This document shows positions 6,756 to 9,147 of a stretch of DNA of 9,147 nucleotides, in pieces. Position 1 is the first letter of the stretch. Every line of letters begins with the position of its first letter. Source of the DNA: Planctomycetota bacterium (GTDB lineage Bacteria > Planctomycetota > Phycisphaerae > Sedimentisphaerales > Anaerohalosphaeraceae); NCBI GenBank assembly GCA_019456245.1, contig VRUF01000089.1, positions 1,041-10,187 of the forward strand, read 5' to 3'. A program made the translations under genes and the position numbers. A model generated the notes under the pieces. It saw nothing but the letters and a program-made list of their open reading frames with translations, did no database searches and was not told the origin of the DNA.

Positions 6756-7649
6756 TTACTTTTTCTCTTCGCGAATTTTACGCGCTTTTTCCTGTTTTAT
6801 TTCGGCGTTCTTGAGGAATTCCAAAACGCTGTTAAATGTCTTCAGGGCTTCTGTCTGTTCCTTACTGTCAGGAGAACCTTCCGTGTCTTTTATCAATTTT
6901 TTGATATTATTTACGCTGTCATTCTGTATAACTGCCAGTTCTTTAGCAGTAGGTCTTCCAGGCAATTTACGCATTGTAGTACGCGGCTTTTGGGATGAAG
7001 GCCCCGTATACGGCGATGTCTTTTCTGTATAGTTGATTCTTGCCTTGCCGTCTATGCCTTCCGGAACTTGTACTGATGATACCTTAAGCAGCGAACTTAC
7101 CTTGCGCCCTGGAACTTTTTTAATGCTGTGTTCTTTACTTCCCTGGTAAAAAACAATACTGCCGTCATTGATCGTGTGCACCGTGAGATGGCCAACGTTA
7201 TCTCCCTCGCGTACCCACTTGTGTTCCCCCGCCGATAGAGAGATAAGTGCAAGCGACTTCTCCGGATAATCTGCGACCATACACGTAGCAAGAAGATCGG
7301 AACGGGCTTTAACCACAATTATAGGGCTTATTTTTTCTTTCTCGGGTTCTTGGTCGAGCGGTTCTTTGACAACATCAGAATCAGATGTTATTTGTTCAGG
7401 TGGTTTCGGTGGGTTGATCCGCAACGCGAGTTTATGAGCCTGTTCGACCAGCGGAGATACCTGTGCTTCGCTTTCAGGCATTAAATCAAGTGCCCTACGG
7501 AAAGCTTCGATAGAACTCAGTTGATTCAGAAACTCTTTGCGCTGACGTACCGCATCGTTGCCAAACACCATGAAATAAACCACAGTGGCAACTGTCACAG
7601 CAGCCAACAGCACTACTAATATCGAAACCGCCTTTACGAGTTTAAGCAT
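6756..7649 (-). CDS. GspC-like inner-membrane protein of the T2SS
   Basis: This 297-residue protein (from ATG 7649) is bitopic: a short Lys-bearing N-terminus, one membrane helix at about 4-28, then a periplasmic region. After a helical stretch (about 40-80) and a Pro/Glu-rich linker (80-107), residues about 108-182 match the GspC/PilP homology region: LLATCMVADY, SLALISLSAGEHKWVREGD, VGHLTVHTINDGSIVFY, the usual pattern of an avoided-redundancy strand set around a V.EGD.V turn. In T2SS this region contacts secretin N0, joining platform to channel. No PDZ domain follows; instead there is a basic linker and a charged helical, possibly coiled-coil tail (about 255-297). It is first in the operon, ahead of gspD, the usual place of gspC. 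A TTG at 7709 would add 20 residues, but the ATG puts the membrane helix at the N-terminus. Assignment rests on fold pattern, topology and position; PilP or a lineage-specific linker protein is possible. Confidence 0.75.
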   Translation of the reverse strand: MLKLVKAVSILVVLLAAVTVATVVYFMVFGNDAVRQRKEFLNQLSSIEAFRRALDLMPESEAQVSPLVEQAHKLALRINPPKPPEQITSDSDVVKEPLDQEPEKEKISPIIVVKARSDLLATCMVADYPEKSLALISLSAGEHKWVREGDNVGHLTVHTINDGSIVFYQGSKEHSIKKVPGRKVSSLLKVSSVQVPEGIDGKARINYTEKTSPYTGPSSQKPRTTMRKLPGRPTAKELAVIQNDSVNNIKKLIKDTEGSPDSKEQTEALKTFNSVLEFLKNAEIKQEKARKIREEKK

Positions 7650-7698
7650 CACTATACCGACTTCACTGAAAATACGTGTTAATGCGTGGTCCAATCCT

Positions 7699-7728
7699 TT
7701 TTTACACAATAACCTATCGATTTTTCAA
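7699..7728 (-). promoter_or_regulatory. Possible sigma-70-type promoter of the secretion operon
   Basis: The minus strand carries TTGAAA (7728-7723), an 18-base spacer and TAAAAA (7704-7699). A transcript starting here would lead directly to the ATG at 7649 of the gspC-like gene. The -10 element is a poor match and the region is AT-rich, so this is a weak call. It would place the alternative TTG start at 7709 upstream of the transcript. Confidence 0.25.
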
Positions 7729-7734
7729 CGCGAA

Positions 7735-7756
7735 CATAAAAAATACCACTGGTATT
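7735..7756 (-). terminator. 15-bp palindrome followed by T6: weak terminator or operator
   Basis: The bases at 7742-7756 form a perfect inverted repeat with 7-bp arms around one central base (AATACCACTGGTATT on the plus strand). On the minus strand it is followed at once by six T. As RNA it could form a 5-6 bp AT-rich stem with a 3-5 base loop and a U-tract, a weak intrinsic terminator for the cytochrome gene that ends at 7862. Its symmetry, and its place just upstream of a candidate promoter, also suit an operator. Confidence 0.35.
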
Positions 7757-7861
7757 ACTCCAGAACTTTATTGGTCCGCACGCTTAGAATACACAAATAC
7801 ACCATTCATATCGGAATTAATGTGTGGAGCCTTAACTTACAGAACCGGCAAATCACCATAC

Positions 7862-9147
7862 TTATTTGACAGGTGAGTTCTGTTTTGGTTCCTTCCAGTG
7901 AACTATTTTTCCCCAATATCCCCTGACATCAGTCTGATAATCAGGGCTATGCTCAGACGTATGGCACTCTATACACGAAACCACTGCGACTGGTTCAGCT
8001 TTTTTAGTGCTTATATCATCATTTAGTGCGTCTTCTATATGTTGCGATCTCGGCCCGTGACAGGTTTCACAGCCGACATTACGAAGCCCCTTAGAGCTGT
8101 TTTCGTCAGAAAAACCGCTCTCATACCCAAATCCGACAACATGACATTTAATGCATTCCGGGTCGTATTGCGAGGTAACGTCCACAAGCGTCTGGTAGGC
8201 ATGAGCATGTTTCAGATTTGACCATTTCTCATTATTGTATTCATGGCATCCATGGCATTTATCGCTCCCGGCATATTTCAAACCACCCGGCAGCGGCACC
8301 TTGCTCACTTTTGCCAGATAATTATCGTCCTTAAGGGTTTGTTGATAGGTACTGTACAACTGGACCAGTTCCTCATCAGGTTTCAGTGTTCCATCAATAG
8401 CGATCTTTTCATACGCAAATTCCAGTTTCCCCTCCAATAGTTTTACACGCAATTTGCCGACATACTTGCCAAGCCGACCGGCCGATATTACAAGAGGCGC
8501 ATCAGGCAACTCAGCGACGATCTCCGCCTCATCGCTGCCGAATGGGCAAACCACTACATCGACAACATCGACTGCTTGAGCAATAGTTTCGAGCACAGCA
8601 TCATCGCAACTGTCAACAAGCAGAATGTTTAGCCCGGGAATATCCCCTTCCAATGAAAACAGCTTTTCCACCTCGCCCGCTGTGACCTGATCGGATCGTA
8701 TCGACCCGACAGTTACCGGCAAAACTGTTCCATTCATCTTTAAAATTTTAGTATAACTTCGTTTTACCTCGCCGCTCTCATCTGATCCGCTGATTATCGC
8801 AAAGGGCATGTTTGCAAGACCAAAACTATTTCTCGCGATCTCAACATCACTGGCATCGAGATTGACCGCATCGTAACCAAGCATAAACAGTGCATGGACT
8901 ATGGTCTCGTACTTCAAGATGTCCTGCTCGCTCCTACCGTCGACCAAATGCCCGGTGTCAACCACAAGCCGTCGTTCACTATCGACCGTATCCAGCACTG
9001 TTTTTCGCTTTTCGAATCCCCCAAGTTGATCCGCGGCACACCCGCAGGGCTTTAGTTGTCCGACTGTTTCGCCGGTAAGGAAAATTACGATCTCACCATC
9101 ACCATCCACTTGTCGTGAACCTGGGACATTATCTAACAGATCGGAAG
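7862..9147 (-). CDS. Tetraheme cytochrome c554-like protein with a metallophosphatase-like N-terminal domain (5' end missing)
   Basis: The frame is open to the right edge, so the true start and the expected signal peptide are missing; the first in-frame possible start, GTG at 9109, is internal. Numbering from that GTG, residues 5-240 resemble a 5'-nucleotidase/UshA-type domain: TGETVGQLKPCGCAADQLGG (12-31), VVDTGHLVDG (49-58), GYDAVNLDASDVEI (78-91). The usual metal ligands DxH and GNHD/E are absent or altered, so activity is doubtful. Residues 275-400 hold four CxxCH haem sites (285-289, 319-323, 347-351, 379-383) and the HAHAYQTL segment (301-308) typical of cytochrome c554-like proteins. 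It is therefore probably a periplasmic tetraheme electron carrier; partner and substrate are unknown. It lies upstream of the secretion operon on the same strand, separated by a 212-bp gap, so co-transcription is uncertain. Confidence 0.85.
   Translation of the reverse strand, partial: SDLLDNVPGSRQVDGDGEIVIFLTGETVGQLKPCGCAADQLGGFEKRKTVLDTVDSERRLVVDTGHLVDGRSEQDILKYETIVHALFMLGYDAVNLDASDVEIARNSFGLANMPFAIISGSDESGEVKRSYTKILKMNGTVLPVTVGSIRSDQVTAGEVEKLFSLEGDIPGLNILLVDSCDDAVLETIAQAVDVVDVVVCPFGSDEAEIVAELPDAPLVISAGRLGKYVGKLRVKLLEGKLEFAYEKIAIDGTLKPDEELVQLYSTYQQTLKDDNYLAKVSKVPLPGGLKYAGSDKCHGCHEYNNEKWSNLKHAHAYQTLVDVTSQYDPECIKCHVVGFGYESGFSDENSSKGLRNVGCETCHGPRSQHIEDALNDDISTKKAEPVAVVSCIECHTSEHSPDYQTDVRGYWGKIVHWKEPKQNSPVK
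9138..9147. other. Probable residual sequencing adapter at the contig end
   Basis: The last ten bases, AGATCGGAAG, equal the first ten bases of the Illumina TruSeq adapter. An exact match placed at the very end suggests untrimmed adapter and not genome. A nine-base match also occurs inside the gspC-like gene near 7293, so chance is not excluded, but the terminal position is telling. Confidence 0.65.

Larger units (their letters stand above)
7650..7861. other. Non-coding gap between the cytochrome gene and the T2SS operon
   Basis: This 212-bp stretch separates the cytochrome stop from the gspC-like start. It is the only gap in the window above 100 bp. It holds the 15-bp palindrome with T-run and the candidate promoter listed separately. 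I see no small gene, tRNA or riboswitch-like structure in it. The overlapping plus-strand open frames have no start signal or recognisable protein. Confidence 0.6.

Noticed and set aside
1..7649. Type IV pilus instead of T2SS
   Set aside because: GspE/PilB and GspF/PilC are hard to separate by motif alone, but an HR-type GspC-like protein directly before a secretin with N0-N1 repeats and no pilM/N/O fits T2SS better. The major pseudopilin is outside the window, so this is not final.
7650..7709. TTG start at 7709 adding 20 residues to the gspC-like protein
   Set aside because: The added residues precede a normal membrane anchor, the start codon is rare, and the candidate promoter overlaps it. 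ATG 7649 is preferred, though not proven.
1..9147. A wholly new defence or mobile system
   Set aside because: All long frames are explained by a secretion operon and a multihaem cytochrome. No nuclease, transposase, integrase, toxin pair or phage motif was seen on either strand.

Overview
The window is a bacterial, almost fully coding segment in which every supported gene lies on the minus strand, so it reads from the right end to the left. It carries the first part of a type II secretion system (T2SS) operon in the order gspC-like (7649-6756), gspD secretin (6689-2439), gspE ATPase (2423-720) and gspF (637 to the left edge, 3' end missing). Upstream of it, at the right edge, is the 3' part of a gene for a tetraheme cytochrome c554-like protein fused to a 5'-nucleotidase-like (metallophosphatase-fold) domain. 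No tRNA, rRNA, CRISPR array, transposase or phage gene is visible.

The taxon cannot be fixed from the sequence. A c554-type tetraheme domain behind an N-terminal domain with a PCGC motif, next to a T2SS with an oversized secretin, fits an anaerobic or sediment-type bacterium. Planctomycetota (Phycisphaerae-like) is my best guess, at low confidence. Shine-Dalgarno sequences are weak at most starts.

Layout: 9147-7862 is the cytochrome gene, 5'-truncated. 7861-7650 is a 212-bp non-coding gap holding a 15-bp palindrome followed by six T (weak terminator or operator) and a possible promoter for the secretion operon. 7649-6756 encodes a bitopic inner-membrane protein with a GspC HR-like domain. 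6689-2439 encodes a secretin of about 1,416 residues, roughly twice the usual GspD length. 2423-720 is a canonical GspE with all ATPase and zinc motifs. A short gap of 82 bp holds a 14-bp palindrome. 637-1 is the first 212 codons of GspF.

Together the secretion genes describe an energised envelope-spanning machine: GspE (cytoplasmic ATPase) drives GspF (inner-membrane platform), the GspC-like protein links platform to secretin, and GspD forms the outer-membrane channel. The unusual part is GspD. It has an extra N1-like module and a 220-residue charged linker before N0, five N-type domains instead of three, Ser/Thr/Pro-rich basic loops inserted at the same place in four successive domains, and a C-terminal tail with a duplicated DEYL motif. 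The last ten bases of the window match the start of the Illumina TruSeq adapter, suggesting the window is a whole contig whose right tip is artefactual.
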